Shown here in pieces: positions 53,781 through 64,000 of a DNA stretch of 64,000 bases. The notes beneath the pieces are model-generated. The model did no database searches, was not told the DNA's origin, and was given only the letters and a program-made list of their open reading frames with translations. The stretch covers positions 24,940,608 to 25,004,607 of the forward strand of contig OX419762.1 in the NCBI GenBank assembly GCA_948567375.1, read 5' to 3'. The translations under genes and the position numbers were made by a program. Numbering within the stretch: position 1 is the first letter of the stretch; every line of letters starts with the position of its first letter. This stretch comes from Lunularia cruciata. Its lineage: Eukaryota; Streptophyta; Marchantiopsida; Lunulariales; Lunulariaceae.

Positions 53781-55298
53781 TCTCTCCTTTCAAACTTCCA
53801 AAATTGCAAGTTTCTCTCAATATTTTGAGAGTAATCCCTTTACCCATTCCTTACTTAATTTCTTGACCTACAACATCCCAAGCATAGTGCTTGACTCCTA
53901 GGATATCTTGCATTCTTGAAACCAGCCTGATGGGTCCTAAGAACTTTGGGGCCTAGGAGGTGCTCATGAAGAATGGAAGGTCTTTGGAAATTACCACCGT
54001 ACAATCCGCTAACCAGGAAACCAAGTCTAACACTTTGGGTGTCATTTGGTCTTGCCTAGAAAACCTCTGATTTCTTCCTAGCAGGCTACTTGAAGATCCA
54101 ACTACCTCCCTTGATTTAGAGCATTGCAGTATTCTTCCCACAGTATCTTCCCTATCAACATACTGGCTCTTCTTGATCATTTCCTCTTCTATGATGGCCA
54201 ACATGATATCTTCCCACTTGTCCTAAGAGACCCTTTGTTTGCAATTGGCTCTAGGAGGTCCACTATATGGGTTGCACCTATTGAACTTCCCATATCTCTA
54301 TACTCATCAATCACCCGCTCTCCTTAAGTCATTGTGTTGACCTCCGTGGTACTATAGGAATAGGGTTGGACCATACCAGCAATGGTGACTATCTCTTTGG
54401 TCACTAAATTCCCTTCTTTAAGTCCACTATCTTTGGGATTGCTCTCTAGATGTTGATCACTTTCCATGGTTGATTTTGCTCCTACCAGACCCTTGTTGAT
54501 TGCTTGCATTATCTCTAGAGGTATTGGGTCTAAAAGAAGTTAATATAGGAGAACTACTACATATAAGGTTGCTCTTAGGCACCTTGTTCAAGGGACCCAC
54601 CTTGTCACTGTCATGCTCATCCTTCTTGGATCCTCCTCTTGTTGATCCATTCGATCATTGTCCTCAGGGTTTGCTCATCATCCTCTACCTCTATTGGTCC
54701 TTCCAACTTTTGTTGCCTAATAGATTGGAGTAGTTGGATGACCCTTTGCTCCAAATTCCAATTTTGAATGGTGATGCCATTTTGAGGTCTTTGCTATGCC
54801 TTGACTTCAACTTGCTCCTCCTTCCTCTTCTCCTTGTAGTATAGAAGGTCTTTTTGGTACCAAGTTTTCTTTGCAATTAGACCATTTTTGGTCAAACGTT
54901 AAGAATCCAACTCTCCCTTTTGTATGTCCTAGATCTATTGTGCAAGGATCTTCTCTCCTTCTTTTGGCTATCCATTCAATATTGGGCAGTGGTGGTCTTA
55001 TCTGTGTAAGCAACTTAGAGTTGGCAATTACCCTTTGTCAATTTATTTTGTGAGAAGCCAAACTACAAATGTAGAGTCATTGCCTTCTCATTCTGGATGG
55101 TCTCAGCTTCTTTTATCCTATGATCGTGTTCCTTTGCAAGCTCTCCTAGCTCTTCACACAACTCAACAATCCGGGTGCAAACTAATTTCCCGCATCTAAT
55201 CTTTGTGTAAAGTAACTTTGTAGTTTCATGCTTCATATTTCATTGTTTCCATTGTTTGGAGTAGTAGTACAATGCCAAAGATGACAAAGTAGAGTTTC
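53781..55298. other. Unclassified sequence, probably transposon derived
   Basis: On the minus strand many short open stretches read as charged, helical peptides (for example MLAIIEEEMIKKSQYVDRED near 54190 and a Lys/Glu-rich segment near 54830), and one short signal-like hydrophobic start near 55270. No domain is recognised. The sequence continues at 57211 after the short LTR, which interrupts it at TTCAT. Confidence 0.35.
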
Positions 55299-55303
55299 TT
55301 CAT

Positions 55304-57210
55304 TGTGGTACACACATTTTTCATTTTGGATGAGTTTTGAAGAAGAAGTGCCTTGCTGAAACCAAATTGAGAAGAAATGAGTGCAAACTTGTGAAGAAAT
55401 GAGTGCAACCTCTTACACTTTTGTGTAAGAGGAAGAAGGTCTCGGACTGGATCACACCTAAAGAAGCTTATTTCGTGTTAGAGAAGGAAAAAAACTCTGA
55501 TCATACGTTGAAGGAGGGCAAACCCGAAAGAGAAATGAAAGTTACAGGTCAGGATTCTTGCGGGGGCCATATCTCAATGAAAACAAATCCAAATCAAGCA
55601 TCATATATCTCGTTAGAAGCGACTCGTTTAGGGCTTTCCATTGCCACCAAAATCGTAGAGTTTGGAGGTTTGTACAAGAAGTTACAAGTATTTGAAGTTT
55701 TTGGAGTTGAGGTTCTTCGGGTTGAGGTTCTTCGGGTTGGTGTCTTCGGGTCAATGGGATTTTGGAGTTCAAACTTCAGACTTCGGGTTTACAGGACTTC
55801 GGGTCATGAGACTTTGCCTCAAGACAAAGATGACTAAATCTGGGGTAGTTGGACCTTGGAGTGCAATGAAGGTAACTTTGGGAATCTTGCTAGAGGTATC
55901 AGAGGAAGTTAGAGTAAGGAAAGAAGATAGTTAGGATACCTTTGACTCCAATTTTAGTTCTGATAAGATAGAATTGAAGGAGAAGTAGCAGTAGTGAATA
56001 AACCCAAAGTGCAGGGTCAGACAGTAAGTGTCTTTGGGTCAGTTACATGAGTGATTAGGAGAAAGTGGGTTGCAAATTAAAGGTGTAGATAGTGTACCCA
56101 TGCTTTCAGTTACAATTCTTGATGAGGATATAGTAGAATCAGCGAAGGAATTGATAGTAGTTAGACCTGAAGTAAGAGAGATAGGAGTGCAAGTGTCTTT
56201 GGATTTGACATTTGACACTTTAGAGAAGAATGGGTCGAGAGATAGAGATTTAGAAGGATTACTTATGATAGGAATCGTAGATCAGAGTGGAGAATTAGTA
56301 GAATTGGTAGAGGAATTAGAAGTTGTGAAACCCGAGGACAAAGTAGCATGAAGTAAAATTACTTTGGGTTTGGGTTTGAAAGCCGAAGAAGAAGTAGACA
56401 TTGGATTGGATTAGTAACCGATTTGAGATTTGAATAGGCAGATATGAAGAGGTGCATTGTCATTTCAGATCGGCAGGTTTGTAGATTCATTAAGAAGAGG
56501 TACATTAGGAAGATAACCGTTGTTTGCTTCACTATTTAAGAGTGGCATTTTCAGTCTCATGTTGTTCAGTGCTCATTATTTTTGAGAATAGATAAAGCAA
56601 AGTGTTGTGAAGCAGTGCTCATCGCTTGAGCTTGATTCCAAGTATCAGCTTTGCAATTGTGTTTGTGAGTGTGTGAAGAAATTTGAAGTGCAAGTCAATG
56701 TGCTTGTTGGATGTTTGATTCCGTAGCCTTGATCTTCATTTTGTATGTTTGATCCTGAGTGAAGTGTAATTGAAGCAATGCCTTGACAGATCTGAGAGGA
56801 ATTGTAGTGTTGGTAGTATTCTGCATTTGTGAGTGCAGTGCAAAGTTGATGTGAAGCAATTTTGATCGAGGAAGTTGTGCCTTCAGTAGAGGGGTGGAAC
56901 ACAATTCTAAGGTGAAGTTGTTTTGCAATGAAGTGCCATTTTTGGGAGAGCCTGAATCATCACAATCAAGATTGTTTGGAAAGATTTGATGGAGTTGTGA
57001 TTAAGGAGTGTGAATTCGTGACAAGACTGCAAGTCAGTGCTTGTTACTCTCTTCTGGGTGTGGTTTCTACCTGAGAGATTAAAGACACAACCAAGATGAA
57101 CTACATGTTATTGTTTGACTTTGTATTTGACCAATTCTGACTCGTATCTCTGCGGGAACAAACTTTACTTACCCGATTACCGCAAAAGTGATATTTCCCG
57201 GGTTGTCACA
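55304..57210 (+). mobile_element. Short-class giant LTR, complete solo copy (1.91 kb)
   Basis: Starts TGTGGTACACACATTTTTC, ends CCGGGTTGTCACA, with an exact TTCAT on both sides (55299-55303 and 57211-57215). The first ~100 and last ~1.2 kb match the long class; between them, instead of the globular and coiled-coil region, is a ~600-bp segment not found in the long copies (with GGGGGCCATATCTC near 55560). The same segment is present in the copy at 49863-51026, so this is a real subfamily rather than a single deletion. Confidence 0.88.
56070..56351 (+). pseudogene. Tail domain of the LTR-borne protein (short class)
   Basis: MLSVTILDEDIVESAKELIV, GVQVSLDLTFDTLEKNGSRD and ELVELVEELEVVKPED. Open in the stated range; a TGA at 56349-56351 ends it about 25 codons before the end seen at 30608. 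Confidence 0.5.
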
Positions 57211-57479
57211 TTCATAAAGGAGTAAAACACTTCTCCAAAACATATGTTAGCACAATAATAGATTTGTATGTTCAAATTAGCAAGGAAGATAAGACAAGAT
57301 AAGAGAATCCTCAATGTACAATTCAAATGTAAGGAAGTGCAATCTTGATAGATCTTTGCACTTCCTTAGCCTCAAATTTCTTTGGTTTCTTTGGTTAGTA
57401 ATACGAGGAGCTATTTAGGCTCTTTGTCATTGTAAATAATTCATCTAGTCCTTTATACAAAAATAAAGCAAAAGGGTCA
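57211..57479. other. Spacer between two giant-LTR copies
   Basis: Continuation of the unclassified sequence to the left of 55298. It contains nothing recognisable. It is AT-rich, and the border with the next, minus-strand LTR copy is gradual, so the limit at 57479 is approximate. Confidence 0.4.
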
Positions 57480-57645
57480 AAAGAAATTGTTGCTTTACTT
57501 AGATTTAATCAAATGCCTCCTTTAAATAGGCAAAGCATTGATAGTTACTAATAACTATACCATTCTACAACAACTTTACCAACCTGTAGATCCAAAATGA
57601 CAATGTATCTCTTCATATTTGCCTCTTCATATCTCAAGACTATCA

Positions 57646-60271
57646 CTAATTTGATCTGATGTCAACCTCTACTTCTTCTATTGAACCCAAGGTTCCTTCA
57701 TAAACTTCTCTATCTTGAAGTCTATCTATTATCACTAAATCTTCTGTCAATTCTCCTACCTCTTCACGCTGAACTGCAATTAAAGACATGGGTAATCTAT
57801 CTGCATCTTTATCTTTTGACCCACCTATCTCTAATGCATTAGATAACAGATCCATATACACTTGTACTCCTACATCTATAACTTTGGACTTCTTATCTCT
57901 CCTCACACTACTCCAAAATTTCTCTAACTCAAAATGTACTAAGTCTAATCTAAGACATACATTGTCTCCTGCTTCCAACATCTTCCTATCTACTCAATCT
58001 CTTAAGCAAATTGATAATTTATTCAACTCAATACCCTTTGCTTTCTTCTTCCTCGTCTCTTGCACCAACAACTTCAACTTGTGCAGTCTTGATTCCTCCA
58101 GTTGACACTTAGACATCATTCCAAGCATTGCCTTCATCCTCACCACTACTTCTTTGACTATCTCTTGTCTCGGCATCTGCAACTTCTCGCTCTCTACTAA
58201 TAACTCCTCACGATACATCTTTACTTTGTCTTCTAACTTGGCCTTCAAAGCTTCTTTCTCCTTCACACTTTGACCAAGTTGTTCCTCCATTCCTCTAATT
58301 AAACCATGCAATTGCTCTTCTTTCCCATTTCTTGTAGCTTTACTTCCTCTACCAAGCTCTATCTTTCTCAGCTGCCCTTGTCTTTAAACTCTCTAACTCT
58401 TGCTCCATTATTGTTGCCATTGCCTTCAAATGAATGAATTCTACTCACATGTCATGCACTTCTGCCCTCAAAATCTCAGACTTCTCAACCTGCTCTCTTT
58501 GTTCTTCCTCTTGCTTTGCCATGGCTTTGTCTCTCTTCATGAAGTCTCTTATCAGACTTTTTAATCTCTTTCTTCCTCAGCTCTACTCAGTCCTGAGTTT
58601 TGCTAATTCTTGCTCTCCATGAATTAACTTCCTTCTCAACTCTGAACTTTCCTCACTCATATACTGCAATACTGCAAATTTATCTTTAACTTGTGAGTGA
58701 TCTCTCTTCAACTCTTCTCTCTTCTTCTTTAAGTGCAACAATAAAGGACAAACTACCTGCAACAAATAATCTACCCCATCAAAGTCCCCTGAACTCTCAG
58801 AGGCTTCTCTCCTTACTTCTTCTACAAGAGCTCTACTCCAAAGTTGCAACCTTCTTACTCTCAAAGGCACTTCATGTGAGCTTTCCTCCTTCTCCACTAC
58901 TGGTCATAAATTATTGGCTTTTGCCCCGCAGTAGGAACACTCCTTCCCGATCTTCTACCCTTCTAAAACTTTTCCTTTGGCTTGTCCTCTAGAGTTTCTT
59001 CTATCTCCACATTGGGCAATCCTTGACACAAGTTTCCTCCTCCTTCCATACAAGCGATTGCCACATGGAACTCTTGCTCTTCATTGTCAGCATCATCTTC
59101 TCCTTGTTGCTGAACTTCTACCTCACCTTCACTTTCATTGCTTGAGCCTTTGCTTTGCAATGTCAACTCCGGTTCTCCTTTGTCTCTTGTGGCTTCTATC
59201 TTGTACTCGGCCTTGCCTTCCAATTCTTTTGCTCTTGACAACTCATTGATTATTAAGACCTCTTGCCTTGGGTTCACCTTCCTTGTCTTCTTTGGCTGAA
59301 TTGGCAACAAGCTCTCCTCAAGACAACTTTGCTTCCTCATCTTTGAGATGTTTAATGTTACCTTCATATGCTGCCCCATTCTTATATAGTGTTCATCACT
59401 ACTTTGGAAGTGTTGGATATAGTATTGTTCCTCATTATTTGCAATCTTTTGTAAGTCTAGATGAAAATGCGACACCATCTTCCTTCACTCAATCTCCTTC
59501 ATCAAAATTAGTTTGAAGTAGAAATGGGCAACAAATAGCACCAAATAGTGAGGAGCATCTTGATCTCTCCAACACCACACCATATGTCATGTTCTTTGGT
59601 GAAAGCACTTTGCCCAATTCACTAATGCAAACATCTAGTGAAAGAATACTCCTTGATGCTTCATTACATACATTGTGCGATTTGGCTTGAAGAGTGCCAT
59701 TATTGCTCCAATGATGCTTTACCTGACCGGGTCCAATAGGTATCAACTTTGTACCCATTCTTCGTATGCGGTGCAGTGAATGAATTGTGGATTTCATTTG
59801 TCTCCTCCGTAGGCTCTCCTTTCCCAAGAAACATAGCCCCTATTTTCTCATTGGCCTCTCTTCCCAACACCAATCTCCAATCCAACTCTGTCCATCGAGT
59901 AGGATTTCCTCTCTTCCCCTCATTCTCAGGCCCTTCTTCACAATCACTTGCAACTGCTTTTGCCATGAACCCTAGAAAACCCAATTCCATGCCAGAAATG
60001 TGTTACTAAGTCTATTCAAGACCTTGATTGCAGTTATCATGTCTAATCTTATAATCACCGGGTTTCTTACTGCAAGCAATGGACTCTTCTTCTCACCCTT
60101 CATTGGCATTTTGTAATCTCTAATGTGAGGTAGCTGAAAAATAATTCTACCCTCTCTTAGTCTTGAAAACCTAACTCCCTTAGAACTGTTAAAAATTAAA
60201 CTCTCAACTTGCTTTGCTATAGGCAATCCTTTGGGTTGACTACTCAATGGCTTAGGATACTTGCATGACAT
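57646..60271 (-). pseudogene. LTR-borne globular and coiled-coil protein
   Basis: Starts MSCKYPKPLSSQP at 60271. Core blocks IIRLDMITAIKVLNRLSNTF, EGKRGNPTRWTELDWRLVLG, TKNGYKVDTYW; linker 59478-58963 (HFHLDLQKIANNEEQ, acidic end); GVDYLLQVVCPLLLHLKKK near 58790; coiled coil 58680-57990 (MHGLIRGMEEQLGQSVKEKE); tail 57981-57646 (DNVCLRLDLVHFELEKFWSS, DKDADRLPMSLIA). It is in six open pieces, so still fairly well kept. Confidence 0.72.
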
Positions 60272-60297
60272 TTCAAAATCCCCTCAATGAAGTTTCA

Positions 60298-60305
60298 ATT
60301 TTATA
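60298..60305 (-). promoter_or_regulatory. TATA-like box just upstream of the LTR ORF
   Basis: TATAAAAT on the minus strand, 27 bases before the ATG at 60271, same place as in the copies at 11532, 23231 and 39700. Confidence 0.45.
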
Positions 60306-60759
60306 GTGCTTCATTGATTGGTCATTCTTCCATCAGTCTTCACTAAAACTTATTCCTTCTGCATGAGTTCATCTTGGCATTGTCAAGATTTAGTCGTTTG
60401 AGCCTTAGCTATTTTTCTTACCTGTCCTTTCTTGCTTGAAAAAATCTGAAGGAAAGTTGTCACACCATCTTTGCATTGGGTTGGTCACCCCAAGACAAAG
60501 TTTCCTAACTTTGGGTTTTTCTGGCCAAGTCTGATCCGATTACTTCAGTTTTGACACGAAGTCTCTTTACTTTGGGTTGCAAACTAAAGACATAATTCCC
60601 CTTCTTTCAATTTCAATTGAGTTCAATACGACTCTATCTGTACACTTCTTCTTCAAAACAGAAGAAAGAAAAATGTGGGTACCACAGTGATTGAGAAGAA
60701 TCTTTGTAGTAGAATCTTTGTAGTAAGAACCCAAGTTTTTGAGTGTGCATGATCCCTAG

Positions 60760-61560
60760 TGCAAGGATACAATTAACTTCATTCTCCTCATTATCATTAA
60801 TAGGGATGGGAAGAGGAGGAAGTTGGACACAAGAGGAAAAGGAAGTGGATTAGGAACAAAGGGTTTCAGTTTGGAAACATGAAAGACAAGGTGGATTTGC
60901 GTATGATAAGGCAAGGCAAGGCAAGGTAAGTCAAAAAGAAATAAGAGAATTGATTTAGGTGACATCAAATGGACCTATTTAACTAGGAGAAAGTTTACAA
61001 ACTTGGGTATCAAGTGGGAAGGATAGGCTACTAGAAGGAAGCATGACCATATCATCAAGTTGAAAGGTGAGATCACGATGATGTTAGTCAACATATTATT
61101 TTGGATAATTTTGAGCAGCAAGGAGATGAGATTTGGCTTGTTGTAGAGATTGGGATATTGTGGTCAAAAAGTAAAAGTATAAACAACATGAGATGGAGTA
61201 GGAGCAAGAACTCATGTTGTTTTGGAACAAGTGGGGAATTTGGAACAAGTGGGTCTTGGCCAAAATTAAGGAAGAAGAGAGAGAATCCAATGCTTGCCTA
61301 CTGGAGTTATCATAGAAAAATTCCACAATTGCAAGACATTCATCCTAGTTGGTATGGCAAAGTTGACAAAGGCACAAAGCATATCCTCCAAGGTGCAATT
61401 TTCATGTTCAATTTGTCCATTAGTTTCAATATGATAGGCTATGGGCAAACCAAGCTTGGTGCCAAGTAGCTAAAAGAGTGCTTGCCAAAATTTTCCAATG
61501 TATCAAGGATCATAGTCAAAGACGAGTACACGAGGCATTATGGAAGCTCAAAATTATAAA
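60760..61560 (-). pseudogene. Ty3/gypsy (chromovirus-like) integrase, C-terminal half
   Basis: On the minus strand: a VSDYDP-like core remnant (about 61520), AYHIETNGQIEHENCTLEDM, then after breaks IHLVFHVSKLKPFVPNPLP (about 60890), the segment that precedes the chromodomain in chromoviruses. The copy ends at 60686 against the giant LTR, and I see no clear chromodomain. Confidence 0.75.
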
Positions 61561-62340
61561 AAATAATATGTTGACTAACATCATCGTGATAATGCATCTT
61601 GAAAGGTTTGCCACAATTAGAGTGTAATCCCTTTGGCAAATCATTGGAAACACATATGTAAACTCTTGAACTATATGATCAACCATTGCTTGATGAGGCT
61701 TTTGGCCCTCATCAAATTCTTTGTGAACAATTATCTTTATCCACATCACAAAAATCAGAATATCTTCTTCCAAATTTTGCTCTATGATTGCTTTACTAAT
61801 AAAATTCTCATCTAAGGATTGACTATTCTTAGGTGTCTTATTCAAAGGTGCCAAACAACCTAATTGGTAATTCTTATCTTGGTATTGTACTTCAATTTGT
61901 CATTGGGTCCAATCAAGTTGAATCTTAGGACATTCAAGCCAAGGCATGCCTAGATTGACACCATAGTGTAGAGGTGCCACTATAAAAACCTCATATACCC
62001 CAAATACTCAAATCTTGAATATAATAGAATGTGAGGTATGGAATGAAAAACACTTTTTACCATTTGCTTTCATCAATCTACTTTCAATTATTGGCTTGAT
62101 AAGAAAACCTAATTCCTTTGTTAATTTTATGGACATGCAATTCTTTGAACTTCCAAAATCAACCAAAATCAAATGTCATACCTTGCAAGTGAAGCAAACT
62201 TGCACAAGTTGAGCCTTCAATCCTATTAGAACTAATCAAGTTCCCAAAAGGTGGCTAAAACTCTCTTTTTGGGATTCTTTATTTCCTCAATCATCATGCT
62301 TCATGAACTCCATTTGGGTGATTTGTCAATGTCATGTATT
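61561..62340 (-). pseudogene. Ty3/gypsy protease and RT N-terminus
   Basis: A protease motif reading Val-Asp-Phe-Gly-Ser-Ser near 62150 (aberrant Phe after the catalytic Asp), then IIEQNLEEDILIFVMWIKII and EGQKPHQAMVDHIVQEFTYV, as in the copy at 23626-24190. It breaks directly after the first RT residues and joins integrase: the RT palm, RNase H and the first half of integrase are deleted. Confidence 0.75.
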
Positions 62341-63240
62341 CTTGAGTGGACATTCAACAATGTGATGTCCAATTTGGTGACAATAAAAGTAATCACCATT
62401 TTTTTGTAATCTTTTTCTTTCTATAGTGCTAAGTGGTCTCCATTGGATGACATCAATCTCCATTTATGTTGGCTCCTCCACTTGTGTGTAGTGCATTGGT
62501 AGGTTCTATGAAGGTCAAGGTCAACCAAGTTGTCACAACCAAGGAATCAAAGCACTCAACCAACCACATGGCTTCCTCCAAGTGTTTGGGCTCTTGCATG
62601 GTCACTTCTAGTGTGGTGCACAACTTCAAGCCTCTCATAAATTGATCCAAAGCCTCACCTTCTAGTACATCTAGAACTTGCATTATGGGGTTTTCAAATT
62701 GATTGATGTTTCACATAATAAATCTATCAATTCATCTTGTATAGCTCATGCAACATTTATAGCTTGGAATCTCCCAATTATTATGTTGTTGAATTCTTTC
62801 CATGTCGATATTGGTGCAACAAACTACCGTTCAGCTTGCTCCACTTAAAACTGCCACCATAGTTTTACCACTCCATCCAATTGGCTTGAAGCCAAGAAAA
62901 TTTGTCTTTGTTCATCTTGAAGATTTGCAAAACTAATTTGCAAAACTTCTAGAACGTCTTTTCTCCAAACTATCCCAATTTGTAGCTTCAAAATAAAATT
63001 CACAATCAAATACAAAATCCTCCATTGTGCCCAAGAGATTCTTGCCTTCAAATACCTTAGGCTTTGGAAATTGGATTTTTTCTTCTCCTCAAAATGGTGC
63101 TCTCTCTACATGCTCTTGTTGTTGATGGTCTCTTTCTTCCAACAATCAAGTAAAGTGCTCAATTTGTTGCTATATAACAATGATAAATTTTAGCATTGCC
63201 ACCATGTCTACTACTCTATCAAACTATCTACAATTATCTA
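62341..63240 (-). pseudogene. Ty3/gypsy gag with zinc knuckle
   Basis: FLASSQLDGVVKLWWQF (about 62880), VLEGEALDQFMRGLKLCTTL and LEEAMWLVECFDSLVVTTW, followed by a knuckle CFYCHQIGHHIVEC (CX2CX4HX4C) near 62345-62390. Same family as 18250-19255 but independent copy, opposite strand. The 5' LTR should lie above 63240 but opposite-strand gypsy sequence begins there. Confidence 0.8.
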
Positions 63241-63249
63241 AGTTAAAAC

Positions 63250-64000
63250 ACTATTCAGTTGCATTCTTAGCACAATATGATGAAAAACTATGACAATATC
63301 TAGTTTACTGTGCAAGCTAGCAACTCAACTTGGCCAAACAAAATTACTCTACCACGGGATAAGAATGTCTCAAAATGATCTTTGTAGTACAAAAGTTTTA
63401 TCACTACCTTATGGGTAATAATTTTATGTTCCATGTAGACCATGAAGCCCTTAAATATCTCATCAATAAACCATGTCATGCAAATAGACTAGCCCATTGG
63501 ATGCTACTCTTGCAAGAATTCTCCTTTATGGTAGAATACCATCTCCAAAAATCTCATGACAAAGAAAATTTCCTCACTTGTATTTTCTGCCCTCCCACAC
63601 AGTGCTCCCTTAGCATAGATCCTATAGATTTCCAATTATACTATATGTAGTACAACATAACTACTCAATCATCTTGGATGGTCTAAATTTTTCATTACCA
63701 CCCTACAAAGAATGTGCCTTTTGATTCACCCAAAACCCAACACAAATCATTCCACATGTCAACCCTTCACTTCACTATATTTCATGGAGAATTGTACCAA
63801 ATTGGTATAGAAAGGGTCCTTTGGAGATGCATAGAGCCAAAAGAGGTTCCCGTAGTACTGCAAGCATGCCACACCAAAAATTGTGGTGGACATTTCTTTG
63901 GTGAGACAACCACATAGAAATCATACCTTGTTGGCTACAAGTGGCCATCTATTTCTCATGATGCCCATAGGTACACCTGCATGTGTGATGCTTTCAACTC
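63250..64000 (+). pseudogene. Ty3/gypsy RNase H and integrase zinc-binding domain
   Basis: FVVQKFYHYLMGNNFMFHVD and HEALKYLINKPCHANRLAHW form the RNase H end; MLLLQEFSFMVEY follows. Then the HHCC zinc-binding domain of integrase, with CHTKNCGGHFFGETTT and, after one stop, GYKWPSISHDAHRYTCMCD. The window ends within integrase. Confidence 0.82.

Larger units (their letters stand above)
57480..60686 (-). mobile_element. Giant-LTR copy, 3' truncated
   Basis: Begins at 60686 with TGTGGTACCCACATTTTTC and includes leader, reading frame and the TATA-like region (TTTAAATAGG near 57513), but the last ~0.65 kb (R-U5 side) is missing. Inserted near the end of a gypsy integrase coding region (60760-61560), same orientation. 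Confidence 0.82.

Noticed and set aside
55560-55640. Conserved peptide (VTGQDSCGGHIS) in the short LTR class as a real protein
   Set aside because: The GGGGGCCATATCTC stretch resembles noncoding segments of plant LTRs, and the frame is not kept beyond this piece in the second copy.

Overview
The window looks like nuclear DNA of a large, repeat-rich streptophyte genome, most likely a non-seed land plant or an alga close to them. I infer this from the plant-style Ty3/gypsy elements, whose primer sites fit plant initiator tRNA-Met or tRNA-Asp, from the deep nesting, and from one host gene for a class I phosphatidylinositol transfer protein, a family I do not associate with seed plants. I cannot name the species. 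I recognise no tRNA, rRNA or CRISPR.

Layout. 1-4.7 kb is the only non-transposon-like stretch and holds the PITP gene (408-1889, minus). From 4.7 kb to the end nearly everything recognisable is a transposable element. The dominant family has eleven copies, together close to half of the window, and appears to be an LTR retrotransposon with very large LTRs. They start TGTGGTACCCACA, end GGGTTGTCACA, and are about 3.7 kb in the full class (8158-11927, 19841-23625, 39329-43024) or about 1.9 kb in a short class (55304-57210, and 43687-51026 once its insert is removed). The LTR identity rests mainly on the 19841-23625 copy, which is followed nine bases later by a tRNA-Asp-type primer-binding site and then gag-like sequence; two copies have exact 5-bp target duplications like solo LTRs. 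The unusual point is that the 3.7-kb LTR carries a ~820-codon reading frame in the position of U3: a conserved globular domain, an acidic linker, a long coiled coil and a conserved tail. I recognise no known family. All copies here are broken by stops, frameshifts or insertions.

Other elements: a Ty3/gypsy integrase/RNase H copy (5.6-7.3 and 17.4-17.6 kb); a Ty3/gypsy with 398-bp LTR and iMet primer site (17.6-19.3 and 23.6-24.2 kb) and a relative at 60.8-63.2 kb; a Ty3/gypsy with 690-bp LTRs and an extra zinc-knuckle ORF (24.2-29.9 kb minus, 44.3-49.9 kb plus, plus a solo LTR at 28.3 kb); one LINE on the minus strand cut into pieces at 52.9-51.0, 43.7-43.0, 39.3-39.1 and 36.6-35.6 kb; and a gypsy end at 63.25-64 kb.

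Nesting order can be read exactly in places. The 8158-11927 LTR sits in an older plus-strand LTR (7306-17377; duplication CAACC), which sits in the gypsy RNase H (duplication AGTAT). The short LTR at 43687-51026 sits in the LINE (duplication ATCCT) and was itself invaded by the gypsy at 44337-49862. At these three junctions the host reading frame continues when the insert and one duplication are ignored. A 200-base run of N lies at 13921-14120.
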